Of a stretch of DNA of 64,000 bases, positions 1-11,993 are shown one piece after another (position 1 is the first letter of the stretch; every line of letters begins with the position of its first letter). The notes beneath the pieces are model-generated. The model was not told the DNA's origin. It did not search any database and saw only the letters and a list, made by a program, of their open reading frames with translations. The DNA is taken from the NCBI GenBank assembly GCA_963565915.1, contig OY751490.1:3658001-3722000 (forward strand), in the 5' to 3' direction. The DNA is from Entoloma clypeatum. Its lineage: Eukaryota; Basidiomycota; Agaricomycetes; Agaricales; Entolomataceae. The translations under genes were made by a program, and so were the position numbers.

Positions 1-20
1 AAACGTGGCCCAAATCAACC

Positions 21-1060
21 CTACCTCAAGTCTACCAGTAAACGACTCATTTCTGCAAAAGTCCGCAACTGTAGAGGCGCATACCGCTCGTAAACCGTAG
101 TCTGCGCGAAAGCGATCTCCGCCGTCCTAATCTGCACATATATATCATCATCAGCTTTGCGCATAGAGGAAGAAAAGAAAGCGCCGAACTAGAATATCCG
201 CGGTCAGACCCTTGACTGGGGACGCCGAGCTTCTAAACCGATGCATCCGATAGATCGTATTACCGAGATTCGGGACCGTTGCATCTGATGTATGCTGTCA
301 AAAGAGAATCAGAATCTACACCGTCAAAAAGCAAAAGAAAGAAAAAAAAGACACTCCGAAACGCACATACAAATCCGTTTCATACGGCCAATGCTCGCTC
401 CCGCGCTCCGCCAATGGCTCACCCCTCGCCAACCCCGGGTCCAACACCGCCCTCAGCGGATGCGTGAAAATATGCGACACCTCGTTCTCCTGCGCCTTGA
501 GCTCGGCAAGCAAGGAAGGCCGAGCCAACACCGCAACCACCGGGACGACAATCATCCTGTACAGGGAGATGTATGGATCGAGCGTGGCGATGGTGTGAAT
601 GTCCGGCGAGTTGAGTGGCAGCGCGACCTCTTCGTGGGCTTCGCGATACTTATATCACACACAAGCTTTATCAGTAGAAAGGAAGCTATGATTGGAGAGA
701 AGGGCTCACGGCAGTCTCTACAAAGCTCTTATCTGTCTCATCCATTCTTCCTCCAGGCAACGCAGTCTGTCCCGGATGTGACCTGAGAGCCTTCGACCTT
801 GTCGTCAGGAGCACTCTTAGTTCTCCCGTATCCTCGTATAAAAGTATCAGCACCGCGGCTAGCCGCGATGGTGGATTCATCGAGCTATTACCATCTCAGT
901 TCCGATGTCTGCAGTTGAATGAGAAGTGACTAACGGACAGATCGTATCGTTCCGGTGTGGTCTTCATGAGTCGCTCGATACATTCCCTCGTGCTGTTGGA
1001 AAAGGCGTTTAGAACTTGGTGAGGGAGGGGAGGGATGCAGACGACGTTGGTCGTGGACAT
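21..1060 (-). CDS. Nudix hydrolase, coenzyme A diphosphatase type
   Basis: Predicted Nudix hydrolase of the PCD1/NUDT7 class, which in characterised members cleaves CoA or acyl-CoA to phosphopantetheine derivatives and 3',5'-ADP, usually in peroxisomes. Fitting frame and GT-AG borders gives five exons (1060-939, 884-710, 648-367, 294-190, 131-21) and 264 residues. The class-specific block LLTTRSKALRSHPGQ is followed by the Nudix box GGRMDETDK...REAHEEV, which the 61-base intron 709-649 interrupts. Downstream, YRMHRFRS and GLTADIL match the conserved C-terminal part of this family. The start ATG at 1060 was chosen because it opens a frame running straight into the first intron. The first donor is ambiguous (GTCCGT at 938 or GTTAGT at 934), but only the former keeps frame. 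No SKL-like peroxisomal tripeptide is visible at the C-terminus. The gene looks intact. Exon borders are inferred by eye; family membership is secure. Confidence 0.88.
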
Positions 1061-2630
1061 GGTGGTTCAAACGTTCAAGTCCGAGTCAGCGTCATCCCGA
1101 CATCCTGCGGACTTACGGGCCTGGTCGTGCCTGCTAATCCCGGTAAGACAGCTCTCTCTCTCTCAGTACTCGCTGCGAGATGAGATTACTTACTATGTCT
1201 CATGCAGATTTAGGTTCTCGATCTCGCTCGACAAAGACAACAAGACGCCAGGTGACCCTCCTGGGCGGACATCAGGCAGAGAACGTTGTGGGGGCATCTT
1301 TGCATTATCCTTTAACCCTCGCGGCTTCAGGTACGGTCCCTGAGATTTCGACAGAGGGATGGACGGCATAGCCCAACCAGTCGCTCGCTTCATTCTCTTT
1401 GCTCTCGCCGCAGAACCTCAAAGGAGACTCACCTATCCGTCTTCGATTCACTTGTGCCGCAGGGCATTCGTCTGTCTCTAGATGCCGACACCAACTCTGG
1501 ATCGCAGGTGTCCCTCTCGAATCCCAGAATACGACCATATGCACCCCAAATGCTTGCAGGATACGACAAAAATGTGAAATTGTAGCTTCTAGTTATCAAG
1601 TCGACTCCAAATGCATCGACATTAGTTTGTCAAGTGGGATCTCTGGTCATACTAGGCCTGTATCGGGGTTGCTTAAGGGTTTCATTGCTTCCTGATTCCG
1701 CCATTCCATCATTTTCGCAGTAAATTTAACATGTTGGTCGCTTTAATTCATGATATCTGATCTCTGAAGGTGCCATCTATTTCTATCACAACTTGAAAGC
1801 CAAGGTAAGGTGGCAGTCAGATTGAAAGTTACAATTTCTCATTCCTCATTCAGAGCGTTTTCACGGATGACGGTGATACTTAGGCGACAAATTGTTCCAC
1901 CATTGAGACAATAGAAAACCTCTTTCGCGCGAAAAACATGGCGTCCCGTGAACTCCTCCGAGACGGATTATGTGGAATGTTCTACTTACTACCCAGCACA
2001 TCATTCCCCGCGATATGTCTTCTTTGCGGACGAGTTCGATGAGGGTTGCCTCCCCTCTTTCTAGGGAATCCAAGGCATGACACTGGCATCCCCGACGCAA
2101 GACACCATTGGTATATATCCGTCACTGGCCTGAACAAGTGTGTCAAATTATTCAACGCAGCATCTACGTATTTGCCTATTGCGTTTACTTAGCAATGAAA
2201 GGGCTCCAGTCATGTTGGCGTTATTAAGGTTTGACGTCGAGTGCACATCCTCCAGAGGATGGGCTACACATGGCTGTGAGGGATTCCATCCAGTTGGAGT
2301 GATTTGCATTCAAGAGTCAAGTTACATAAGATATATACATCCTGTATGTCGGGTTCATCCCAAGGTTGTTCATCCATCCCTTTATGAATCGAACCTCAAT
2401 TCCTGCCAGTGGTTCGAGACTTCGAGTCATGCTACTCGTTAACGGCTCTTCTGGATCACGTTGCTATAAACGAGGAGCAGGCAAAGTTATATCTGAATAT
2501 CATCGGGGGCCCTTTCAACGGCAAAACCGGGGTGTTCTAGAATTTTCCCGTTATAATGAACTAACTTATTCTTATTTATGAGTTGGCACGTACATCCTGA
2601 TACACTTCCGAACAAAAATGCAACACATCA
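1061..2630. other. intergenic, no gene recognised
   Basis: Only short, non-conserved reading frames are seen. The last about 140 bases (2490-2630) are the 3' flank of the following minus-strand gene and resemble 8085-8230. Confidence 0.5.
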
Positions 2631-4585
2631 TTATGCAAGTTGTCGCGCAGTATCGATCTTTTCAAACTGCTCCATGTTGATGCTCATGACCGGCGGTGTC
2701 ACCTGGAGGACAAGGAAAGTCATTTCATCCGCTCGACCTTTGTTTGATTCAGATAGCTGGACAAACCTTTATCATATCTCCAGCGCCTATCAACGACAGA
2801 TGCCTGGAACGAAAAGTAGGCATCGAGATATTCTCGATGCCGGTCATCTTCTCTGCAAGTAATTCTCTGCTATTCAGCATCACAAGCAGATTACTGAGAT
2901 ACACTGTTCAGGGTGGTGTGTAAGCGGGCAGATGTTTTGACAAATCAAAGCTAGGAAACCGGTTACGTTTGCTCATGGAAAAATAGATGGCAACGTAGAT
3001 ATAATCATTTGGCCAGATTGCGAAGGTAACAGAGCAGGCTATGGAGCACAGTCTAGTTGCAAATGGTCAGAGAGGGAGGTTGACGGGGAGGAAATGCGCA
3101 CGTGGTTAGAAGGGCTGTGGATTTTTTCAACAAAAGTCAAGGAATGGGTTGATGCGACAGTAAGAGGCACTGACTGGTGTTAATAGTGTACACAATAAGT
3201 CCGTTGACCAAGGAATTACTCCTACAAGGCAGAACGTCAGGAGAACATAAAACACCACGCCGACCTATCTTACTTTCGAAATCCCGTCTGTCTCTTGTAT
3301 AACGAAAAACACAGCGAAACCGCGATGATGATGTCGGTGATGTTACAGGTGGCAAAGCCCATGTACAAAACATACTGGGGAAGGAAATAAATTCTTCGAG
3401 CATACCGGTTGGTTGGTAGGTACTCACTGCTAGGTCCTGAGACTCTGCGGGTGTCTTGGGGTTCTGGCTATGTGAGCCAATGTATCAGGTGCAGCCATGA
3501 CCTCGGAGAGTCATCGGAAAGCTCACGTCTTAACACAAAAGACTAGAGACCGCCGATCAGTTATTCAGGAGTCATGTAAAATATTATTGAACGCCACTCA
3601 CCATATGCAGAGACTTGCGTAGCGCGCATTTGTCATCCCACATACATTTTGATCATTTTTTCGACAACATACCAAAGGTGGCCAAGGACGCTGTGCCCTT
3701 CGGAAGGATTGAATATCTGGAGGTAGAAAAAAGCAGAATCCCACTCACAATACCAGCAGCCAAGAAGTGATTACGAGACGCCACTACGATGCCAATGCAC
3801 ACGTCGGGAAAATAAAACAGCGAACATATTAGACGGACTCACAAATCCATGCCCGTTTTCCAAAGATGCTGAAAACGGTTCAGCAATCGCTCATTTCCAG
3901 TAAAAGTCGACGGTCAATTGCTACGCACGTCTTCATGATGAGATCACTTATAGCCTGAAGCAAGGGCTTTCAATCAAGATTCGCGCCGAATCGCCAGGTG
4001 TTTGAAATACGTACGGAAATGTAGACTTGAGTCTGGATATCGTTGAAGATGAAGTCTGAGCCGGACGCTACAAGTATCAACGGTAGAACGTACGTGGATA
4101 CCCCTGTGATCCGAATGTAAAATGAGGAACACACCCTTATTATGGCCAACTGCGAACGTACCAGAATGGTTTACTAGCGAGAAACGAGTAGTTGCCAGAA
4201 TCTGTGATGAGATAGAAGTAAAAGGTAATCGCGATGACCACCACATGCGCCGAATTCAACACCCTAATCAACGATTCGGTCCTGCTTTCGTGGCGAGGCG
4301 GAAGTAGTACATACCATAGTAAAGCGATCTACCACAAGTGGGATTGGTGAGTAACAATAGGTCGGGCCGGAAGTGACGGACCACTGCTTTGAACATGCGA
4401 GAATCCCTTGACTGAGTTTGGAAGTACATATAAACTTGGATGCATATGACCCCATAAAAGCTTGAGAATGAATGAGAATGCCACGAAACGGTGCCCAAAG
4501 TTGAAAGTACTGACATGCACACTACAAGAGTTCCAATGTACCCAGCGCCTAAAGTAGTGTCAAGTTTAACGGAGGAAGAAACCAT
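2631..4585 (-). CDS. DUF6534-type multi-pass membrane protein (copy 1)
   Basis: Member of the large Agaricomycete family of hydrophobic proteins with a C-terminal DUF6534 region; function unknown, expected in a membrane. The gene is split into many small exons. Readable segments in order on the minus strand are MVSSSVKLDTTLGAGYIG (start 4585), FYGVICIQVYMYF (about 4460), NSAHVVVIAITFYFYLITD (about 4250), RSNSLVNGLIVYTINT (about 3230), VYLSNLLVMLNSRELLAEK (about 2900) and a last exon ending ARQLA at 2631. These match the family pattern LDNTLGA / YG.TC.Q.Y.YF / H..LI.H..YYYL / DSLIN.LM.Y.INT / YFNSLLATLNAR. For example, donor GTAAGA and acceptor TTGTAG join ...RRDFE to RSNSLV in frame. No broken frame was noticed in the parts checked. 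It belongs to a same-strand cluster with the genes at 8645 and 11994, so it probably arose by tandem duplication. Confidence 0.75.
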
Positions 4586-4799
4586 CTTGTTGGGAAAAAA
4601 CAAGCCAGGCTGACGATCAACGTTACTGGCAGCCAACCAGTGACTAGTGACTGGGACAGTCGTCTGCGGTGTACGTATAAGTACACCTCGTCCTACTAAC
4701 CTATTTGGGTCCCATCAAAATGCGCTCACGACCCTGATGTCCCGCCGCACATCATTGACATTCTAAGTTACGTATGTATGCGTCCCTCCTTAGACAAGT

Positions 4800-5980
4800 C
4801 ACTACATGCTTGGGAGCGTTAATTCCCCCCTATGGGACATCGAGAGAAGAAAGCCTCCGGGGCATGTTCGCACCACACCTCGCGGCCCCCCGACTCGGAG
4901 ATTTCGACCTGATAACCCATCCAGTTCGTTATATGACCGTACCTTCGCCCACGTCAGATTCCCCTCATTGATGCCCAGAGGAAGTTCTCCGATGCTCAAG
5001 AACCAAGCATTCCCACCCACGTCAACTGTGTCCCGTTGAAGGGTAATGGTAAAGTGTGGAGCTGCGAGCGTGCTAGTGGCAACCAGGCGGCCGAGGAAGG
5101 TTTGGCAAAGGAAGAGAAGAGGGCGTGCGTAAATGAGGTTGTAGGGAGGGATGCAAGTTGAGAGTGGACGAGGACGGTAGTATTGAAAGTAGGATGGAGG
5201 TCTGTATTGGGATATCGCTGGGTGAGGGAGGTGAAATCCAGGAAGTCATCACGGTTTCGTTGTTGTGAGGAGATGCTGGGAGTATATCCATGAGGCTACG
5301 AAAGTCGCGTTCCACACCAAGTTTTGAAACTGTTCTCTCCATACAACGCTGCAGACAGATCGTGAGGCGCCTCATTTTGGAGGAATATTCCCGGTGCCCC
5401 TGTGTCTGTCACGCTTGTACTCGTGTCATTGATTGCAGCGAAATGTTGATTTGCTATCTGAAGCCCAGCAAAATTGACCGTGTCTCTGTCTATTAAGCCA
5501 AAGGCATGTGTTCCTGTGAGCGAATCTCCATAATAAGGCAAAGCAGCAAGGTCGACCAAGGGTAGAAAGGAACAAGAGGTGCATGAGTCCGAGATGACCC
5601 ACAAGTCAGAGACCCCGTGTCTTGATCCAATATGTAAGGTGGTGTAGAATAAGAGACAATTACGGCTGACCAAGGACGAGGGGTGTGGAGATACAGCCGA
5701 TTGTCACCACGAATGTATACGTCCTGGTAAGATTAGATTTCTTTAAGAAAACATATATTCGAGGTTAGTGAAGTCAACCTACACGTCCAGGAAATCGCCC
5801 AACCTGGTGTTCCCCGTCATTTCTCCTCGTGTCACATTCCGTTTAGTCGACGTGGACACCGCCCGTTTGAAGATTGGGAGATGCAACCCATGCTTTGTGC
5901 GTCGCGGTAGTAACGAGGTGGAAGAGATAATGACTGTGTCCTTTGATGCCAAAAGAGAAAGAAAAAGAAAACTATACAGA
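4800..5980 (-). pseudogene. A1 (pepsin-like) aspartic protease, decayed
   Basis: Minus-strand remnants of a secreted aspartic protease: HGLHLPIFKRAV (propeptide side, about 5890), SDLWVISDSCTSC just after the first active site, YGDSLTGTHAFGLIDRDTV in the N-terminal lobe, then GGNAWFLSIGELPLGI and WAKVRSYNELDGL near 5000-4900. It is very unlikely to be functional. Around 5610-5630 the frame carrying DTGS and the frame carrying SDLW differ by one base, so the active site is frameshifted. No start ATG precedes a usable signal peptide, frames change again between 5300 and 5020, and the C-terminal lobe with the second Asp is absent before the neighbouring DUF6534 gene starts at 4585. Family assignment rests on the GDSLTGTHAFG and LLSIG-like blocks, both typical of basidiomycete A1 proteases. 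Limits are approximate. Confidence 0.7.
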
Positions 5981-6107
5981 GCTCAAGTCTGCAGGAGTAG
6001 GCCTCCCTCGCGATAGTGATAGTTTAAGTCCTCATTGATCGCTAGTTACGAATCTAATCACATCGTGTGAAAATACTAGAGCTTGGTCCGTGCACTGAGT
6101 AAAAAAC

Positions 6108-6115
6108 TATAAAAG
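6108..6115 (+). promoter_or_regulatory. TATA box of the U2 snRNA gene
   Basis: TATAAAAG lies about 34 bases before the inferred U2 5' end, the expected spacing for a TATA-driven snRNA promoter. Confidence 0.65.
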
Positions 6116-6141
6116 CCGTGTCCCAGCAACCTCGATTCTCT

Positions 6142-6330
6142 ACCACTCTGGCCTTTTGGCTTAGATCAAGTGTAGTATCTGTTCTTAATAGTTTAACCAC
6201 TATTATGGAGGCACCGCCTCCATTCTTGGTTATCTAATTTTTGCCGCCCTTGTCCCCTGCGCTCTGCTTGCAACGCGGGGGCGCGATGACCCTGCCACTG
6301 CACTACCGGCTTGTGTCGTCGGGGGATCTC
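6142..6330 (+). ncRNA. U2 spliceosomal snRNA
   Basis: U2 snRNA, the RNA of the U2 snRNP that pairs with the intron branch site. The 5' part contains the near-invariant GGCCTTTTGGC..AGATCAAG block (6150-6170) followed by the branch-site recognition core GTAGTA (6172-6177) and TCTGTTCTTA. Stem-loop IIa is AATAGT/ACTATT and IIb is ATGGAGGC-ACC-GCCTCCAT (6205-6223). An Sm site AATTTTTG lies at 6236-6243. Stem-loop III (CCCCTGCG/CGCGGGG) and stem-loop IV with a U2B''-type loop ACTGCACTACC (about 6297-6307) follow. The 5' end is placed by similarity and TATA spacing; the 3' end is approximate to within about 10 bases. It appears to be an intact single copy. Confidence 0.93.
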
Positions 6331-7089
6331 CTCTTTCTTTTGCTGCAAACTCTTTTGCGCCCCAGTCGGTGGCGCAAGGGTTTCAGCAAATGGAATTGAG
6401 ATTTTGTTGTTTTATTCTGCCTGATTCTTTTCCTGCTACGATTTTTGGTGTCTGGCTATCTTCTCCCTGTGTAACGTATCTGGGTCAGGTTAATTCTCAT
6501 CCATGCGAATCAGCATACTGTTCCGAATGCTTCTGCCTGTAAGTTGAGACCTTTGTTTATGTAACCTGCACTTTGGAGAATCCATGATATCTTGCAGCTT
6601 GCAGCTTTATGTGATTATTGTAATCAACTGATGTTAGCACCAGGTCCTATTCACGGCGAAGTCTGGCTTCGTTTTGACAGCTACCCCAGATGGATTTGTC
6701 ATCTCCCATATCGTAGACCGAGAAGGCTCCCTCTTACCCGAGGACTAGGGGTATTGTCGTACCCTACAACGTGGACGACTTAAGGGGGCGTGCTCGAACT
6801 AGTGGATTATTTAAAAGGTGAAATCTGCACCCATTATTTAGTTTTGCGATCTACGGTTGAGCTCTTCATAAGAAAGTGTTGGCAGCGATATATGCAAGGT
6901 TCCACCAACCTACCCAAGCTTGAAGGACCTATCATTAATGAGGATAGCCAATTGTAACCGTTCAGAACACTCAAGGCAATACTAGATTGAAGCAGGTTTT
7001 ATGATTTAAACGGTCAGCCAGGCTGGTGCTTGTTTGAGTCAAAGCCAGTCAGTCCATGGAGAAATGGGAGGCAGACGGCCATGATTCAT
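6331..7089. other. intergenic, no gene recognised
   Basis: U2 downstream region and filler. A short plus-strand frame at about 6680-6740 is interrupted by a stop and matches nothing I know. Confidence 0.4.
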
Positions 7090-7545
7090 TTCTCTCGCAT
7101 CCCCACCATCATTCTGTGCAACCGAGGATCATCTACGAAAGCTAAAGCTAATGTGGGTCGCCGTCGACGAAAAAATGAAGAGACTTGTGTGGTCTCGCGT
7201 CATGAACAAACTTCATGCAGAATGGCAGCGGTTGATCAATGACTACTCTCTTCGTATGTTTTCTTCTTGTTCTCGGCGCGTAACTCATCAGGATCAATTT
7301 CTTGTATTAGGGGACTGTCCTATTCAGCACAACTATCGCTTTTGTGGCAGTCCAAAGTGTAAGTAGTATACCTGCGCAGATTGCTAGTTATGCCTCCGTT
7401 TTTGCCAGTGTTGGCTGTATCATCGTCGGTCTTCTCCTCGATCGACAAAATATATCAAAGGGGCAAGAGACCGCCTTCGATACCACTGTGACCTCTGAGT
7501 AAGCATTCTACTTGCAACATTTCCTCAGACGTAAAGTTTACTATT
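7090..7545 (+). pseudogene. fragment of an Agaricomycete hypothetical membrane protein
   Basis: Plus-strand pieces resemble a common but unnamed Agaricomycete protein family. A first segment has WVAVDEKMKRLVWSRV and NKLHAEWQRLINDYSL (7151-7253). A second has TVLFSTTIAFVAVQS followed directly by IPAQIASYASVFASVGCI and IVGLLLDRQN (7314-7490), a hydrophobic segment. The donor GTATGT at 7254 and acceptor TATTAG at 7310 would join them, but with these borders the frame is off by one. The expected C-terminal helices are not found in frame after 7500, and there is no clear start. I therefore treat it as a decayed gene; it could be a live gene whose borders I misjudge. Function is unknown even for intact relatives. 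Confidence 0.45.
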
Positions 7546-8080
7546 TCTTGTAGTATGGTGCTTCCTGGCTGCTTTTCTGTAGACATGCTTCGAGAAATCC
7601 AACGCCTGGAATTCGGTGTTGATTGGAGCAGTTTCATTTGTTGTTGCAGACGTGATTCGTTGATGCATTAATTTGACTTGGGAACCACAAAACATCACCA
7701 TAAAACAGCCAAAGGCCAAGAACACCGTGATGAGGAATGATAGGATCTGGAAACCGAAGAAAGTTACTTGTTGGAGCCGGCTTTCAAATTGTACCTTACC
7801 AATGAAGTGCTCAAGTCATTGGCGTTAAACGGTCAAGACTGCATGGTGTGCTACGCAATGAGATTGAACCCTTGGAGAGGTGGTCGGGTAAACGCAATGA
7901 TTTACATACGTTGTTGATTCACATGATAATTGCCCAAGTCCGTAGCTGTCAGTGGGACAAGTCAGTGTTATTTTCCCTGGCATCAAACCTCTGTTCGCCG
8001 CTTCCAATGGTTCCGAGTTGAGTCAGGGAACTCATTAACGCTTCTCCTGGGCTATAGGTGTCGATAGGCAGCAGACAATA
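7546..8080. other. unassigned, one hydrophobic minus-strand frame
   Basis: On the minus strand, FQILSFLITVFLAFGCFMV (about 7755-7690) reads like a membrane helix, and 8007-7825 holds another short frame with DSYGLGQLSCEST. They are not joined convincingly and no family is recognised. Confidence 0.3.
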
Positions 8081-8084
8081 GTTT

Positions 8085-8290
8085 ATCCGACAATCATCGG
8101 GGGCCTTTTCGACTCAGACGTCGACGGTGGTACTAGTTCGAGAAAATTTCCCACTACTGTGAGGATTTACTATTTAAGTACATCGATATCACTCTTCCAA
8201 ATAAAAAATACAACACCTCATTATGCCAGTCATCAGACCAGGCTGACGGTCAACTGACTGTCGTCCGCGTGGTGTATACAGGGTCAACGC
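8085..8290. repeat. fused 3' and 5' flanks of a DUF6534 gene (deleted copy)
   Basis: Bases 8085-8230 resemble 2490-2636, the 3' flank of the copy-1 gene (shared ATCATCGGGGGCC and CA.CATTATGC). Directly after, CCAGGCTGACGGTCAAC and CAGTCGTC.GCG..GTGTA resemble 4600-4690, the 5' flank of the same gene. The gene body between them is missing. Confidence 0.5.
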
Positions 8291-8644
8291 ATATTCGAGG
8301 CGACGGTGGTTTTAAAGCCGAGGGTGTGGCTTTCGAAGACCGTTCCTGAATCCTGGGACTGTTCGAAACTGATTTCGAGTTGAAGGACCCACGAATGACT
8401 TCAATCAAGGATTAATGGAAGCTGGCTTGGGCGAGCTTCGGACCGTTGACCTCGACCTTGGTGCCACTGACAGAATCTGCGCTCGATAGGCCATCATCTA
8501 AATATATTGCCTCTCAGATCATAAATTATCATATACATGTCGCGTCTCGGAAATTGCTTGGCCTTTCGGAATGTCGGTACAAATCCTTGAACGAGGTTGT
8601 CACAAGAGGCTGGAAGAATGTTTTTTTTTTCGCATCGTGCGTCG

Positions 8645-10596
8645 TCATGCAAGTTGGTGTGCAGCATCGAATTTCCCAAACGCCTGTACGTTGATGCTCC
8701 CGGTGGGCAGCGCTGGCTACAAGAGTAAAAAAAGTCATTTCGGTCATCACTCGACCCTTTCGATAAATGGCAGACCTGTGTCGAATGCCCCAACGAAATA
8801 GGTCTTGATCGGAGAGTGGGCATCGTGATTTCTTTCACACCAGTGATCTTTTCCGCAAGTGATCTTCTGCTATTCAGCATTGCAAGCAGACTGTTGAAGT
8901 ACACTATTCAAATGTTGAATATCAGTGAATGCTTCGTTCGACAAGGTGAAACATGGTTACGTTTGCTCAGGGAGAAATAGATCGCGATGTAGGTGTATTG
9001 ATTTGGCCAGATTGCGAATGTAATGAAGGAGGATATCGAGCACAGTCTGGTTGTTAAATATCAGATAGAGAGAATCATGTCAAGTCAAAAGCGCACGAAG
9101 TCAGGAGACCTTTGAAAACCAGACATTGAGTGGTATCATGAAGTTAGCACGACGGGCAAGAAACACTCACTGGTATTGATAGCATACAGCATCAGTCCAT
9201 TGATTAATGAATCACTCCTGCAAGGCAAAACATCAGGAAAATGCCAACCACAATGGCTGTTTGCCTTACTTTCGAAATCCGGTCCGATTCCGCGACAAGA
9301 AAAAGCACAATGAGCCCGCAATGAGAGCATCCGCCACGGCACAGATCACGTAGCCGATGTACAACAGATACTGGAGATGGATGATGCAGCATATTAGATA
9401 CTTCAATCGAGCAGATAAAAGCCCAGTACTCACGCCTATTTCATGAGACCGCGCGTATGTCTTGAGGGTTTGTCTATTTCAATTGATACGTCAGATTTGC
9501 CATTGACCTTCAGAGAAGACGAAGTTCGCTCACGCCCTGGCAGAAAAGGCTAGACAGCCGACAACCTACTCAGATGTTGCACAAAACTTTGTGCTGGACA
9601 CGACTCACCAACTGCAAAGCCTGGAAGGAAAAGCGCATGTTCGTCATATGGTGTTTATTTATATAGTTTGTTGAAGATCATACCAGCGGTGGCCAATGAT
9701 ACCACGCCCTGCGAGAGAAATAAGCATCTGGACGTAGAAAGAATCACATGGGTTCCACTCACAATAGCGCCAGCTAAGACGTAACTGCGCGATGACACTG
9801 TGATTCCAAAATATACAGGTCAGGAAATAGGATTCAACATATTCGACTCGGACTCACGAATCCATATCCGTTTTCCAAAGATGCTGTGGAATATAGCAAA
9901 ATCACTTGGTTGCGATAGAGGTCGATCGTCAAACATCACGCACCCTCTCATGATGAGATCGCCGATAGCCTAAATCAGGGAATTCAGCCCGAAAATCCAT
10001 ACTGACTGGTTTATCTTTGGGAGGACGTACAGTAAGATAGACTTGAGTCTGCAAATCGATTCTTGAGTCGATGCATGACCATTGTGATACAACATACTTA
10101 CGTTGAAACCCCTATGGCCCGAAGAATGAGAAGCACGCTGCAATCGAGCCACGGAGGGACATACCATGTCGGTTGAGCGAGAACCGCGGGGTTGCCATAA
10201 TTTGTGATGAGATAGTAGTAGAAGATATACCCGATGACGACAACGTGTGTGGAGTCCAGCAACCTAAGCATCATTCATAACTTGCAGTCGTGACCACGGG
10301 AGATAGGATTGCTTACCAGAGGAAAGCAATCTACCAAAGTGGTAAAGATAAGTAAGGTTTCTGAAAGGGACGGCCCACACGCACGACTGCTTTGAAGAAC
10401 CGAGAGTCTCTTGATTCATTTGTGAAATAATTATAAGCCTGAACGCATCCAATCCCATAAATACTGCGCACATGGATGAGAACACATATCACGAAGGAGT
10501 GTCACACAAGAGAACTTACATGCATGCTATGAGTGTCCCAAGGTACCCAGCGCCTAATGTATTATCGAGTTTGATTTGAACATTGGAGGAGGCCAT
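8645..10596 (-). CDS. DUF6534-type multi-pass membrane protein (copy 2)
   Basis: Second member of the DUF6534 cluster. Start ATG at 10596 opens MASSNVQIKLDNTLGAGYLG. Downstream pieces are LDSTHVVVIGYIFYYYLIT (about 10250, followed by NYGNPAVLAQ), a DSLINGLMLYAINTS exon (about 9230) and YFNSLLAMLNSRRSLAEK (about 8900). The final intron (donor GTCTGC, acceptor CTTGTAG) leads to an exon with SINVQAFGKFDAAHQLA and stop at 8645. Gene layout, intron positions and the C-terminal tail parallel copy 1 closely, so these two are recent relatives. No internal stop was found in the exons inspected; a full splice model was not built. Function unknown; predicted membrane location from the hydrophobic segments. 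Confidence 0.75.
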
Positions 10597-11993
10597 TTCG
10601 CAAAGGACAAAGGCCAAAGAGGCACAGAGACACAGAGGCTGCGGGGATGTTATAGTCACGTCGAACAGTCAAAAGAGAATCGGCTCTATATATCAGGGCG
10701 TTATGAAGCGTCCGGTTGTCGGTTCGAGGGAGGGGGGAAACTATATGTGCTCACGGTAAATTGAAACAGCGGCCCCGACTTGAACATTTGCAGACGGACA
10801 ATTATCGCCAAGGTGGCAGATTCATCGATCCCGGCCCATGATGGCTCTCACAGGGAAACCCACCTGCATTCATTCAGTGTTTCCAGATTTGGACGCAATC
10901 ACCAGATCTGGTTTCCCTGCCCTCTGAATCCTGGGTGTAACTTACGTTTTTATCTGTCAGGGATGGGTCTTTCCAGGAATCCCAGCCATGGGGGGTTCTT
11001 CGCTCAAGGGGTGCGAGCGGAAGTTTCCGTCGTTCGTGTTGGATTGAGATCATGGTGGTGTGTATTTGCCGTGAAAAGGAATCCTAAGATGTTCGGCTGC
11101 TAGTGGCAAGGGAGATGGTCAAGAAGTGGAGTTTGAGACAGGGATATTCTGGTTTTGGGGATGGCTCTGGGCTTGACTTCGTGAAGATGTACATGATGGT
11201 CACCGGTGCGTTGCGCAGTGCCTGGACCTCCCCAATGAGCCCGTTCCTCGGACCCATCAGCGATCGTCATATTTTTCGGGACATCTGATAGTGAACATGC
11301 CTTTCGATCATAGCTTGAACTTGCTACTACCCTGCCCTTACTTGAGATGGGCTGTGCTCGGCGGCCGAAGTGAGGGCAGTTGTAATATGTAACACAAACA
11401 GGATGTTTAAGTTTTCCGACACTGGCAGCAGAGGCTCAGCGCTCAAGCCTCAATGGCCAGGATTCAGATTCGATAACTCATGCATCATGATTGACCCCGT
11501 TGCCATTGCGCCGTCGATTGTGAGTCGTGCACCACACCCAACTTGCGGCCTGGGGATTGGGGCGCCATGGTTGGGTGTGTCCATTATCGAACCACCGCAC
11601 CCGCTACTGACCACTGCCCCACCTCCGCCCCCATCAACGACAGTCAACGACTCTATCCTTACACCTGTTCCTCCTCTCATGCCCGCCGCACCAGTCCTCG
11701 ACCCTTCCGCTCTGCTTGACACCTCCACTCAGAAACCCCTGATCAAGCTGAAAGTTCGTGCATTTTTAGGGGATACAGGGAAAGGGGGGAGGTCGAGAGC
11801 CTAGAGTCCATTCAACAAGGCTCTAAAAATGACAGTACTGTCAAGTAGTAGCACCTTTTCTCAGTTTATAAAATATATCATGTACTTACCATGAGTCAAG
11901 TAAGAGTTTGTGTAAATAATCCGAGTGATGAGTATATGTACAGTATTACAAATGAATGTATAAAAGGACATAAATTACAGCTCCTCCAACGCC
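10597..11993. other. intergenic, no secure gene
   Basis: Contains a 144-codon plus-strand frame (11370-11804) rich in Pro, Ala and Thr with no recognised domain, plus the upstream region of copy 2. I do not call a gene. Confidence 0.4.

Noticed and set aside
6680..6785. Short plus-strand frame as a coding exon
   Set aside because: Broken by a TAG and similar to no family I can name.
11370..11804. 144-codon Pro-rich frame as a possible small gene
   Set aside because: No domain, no supporting introns or promoter pattern; could be real, but nothing visible supports it beyond an open frame.
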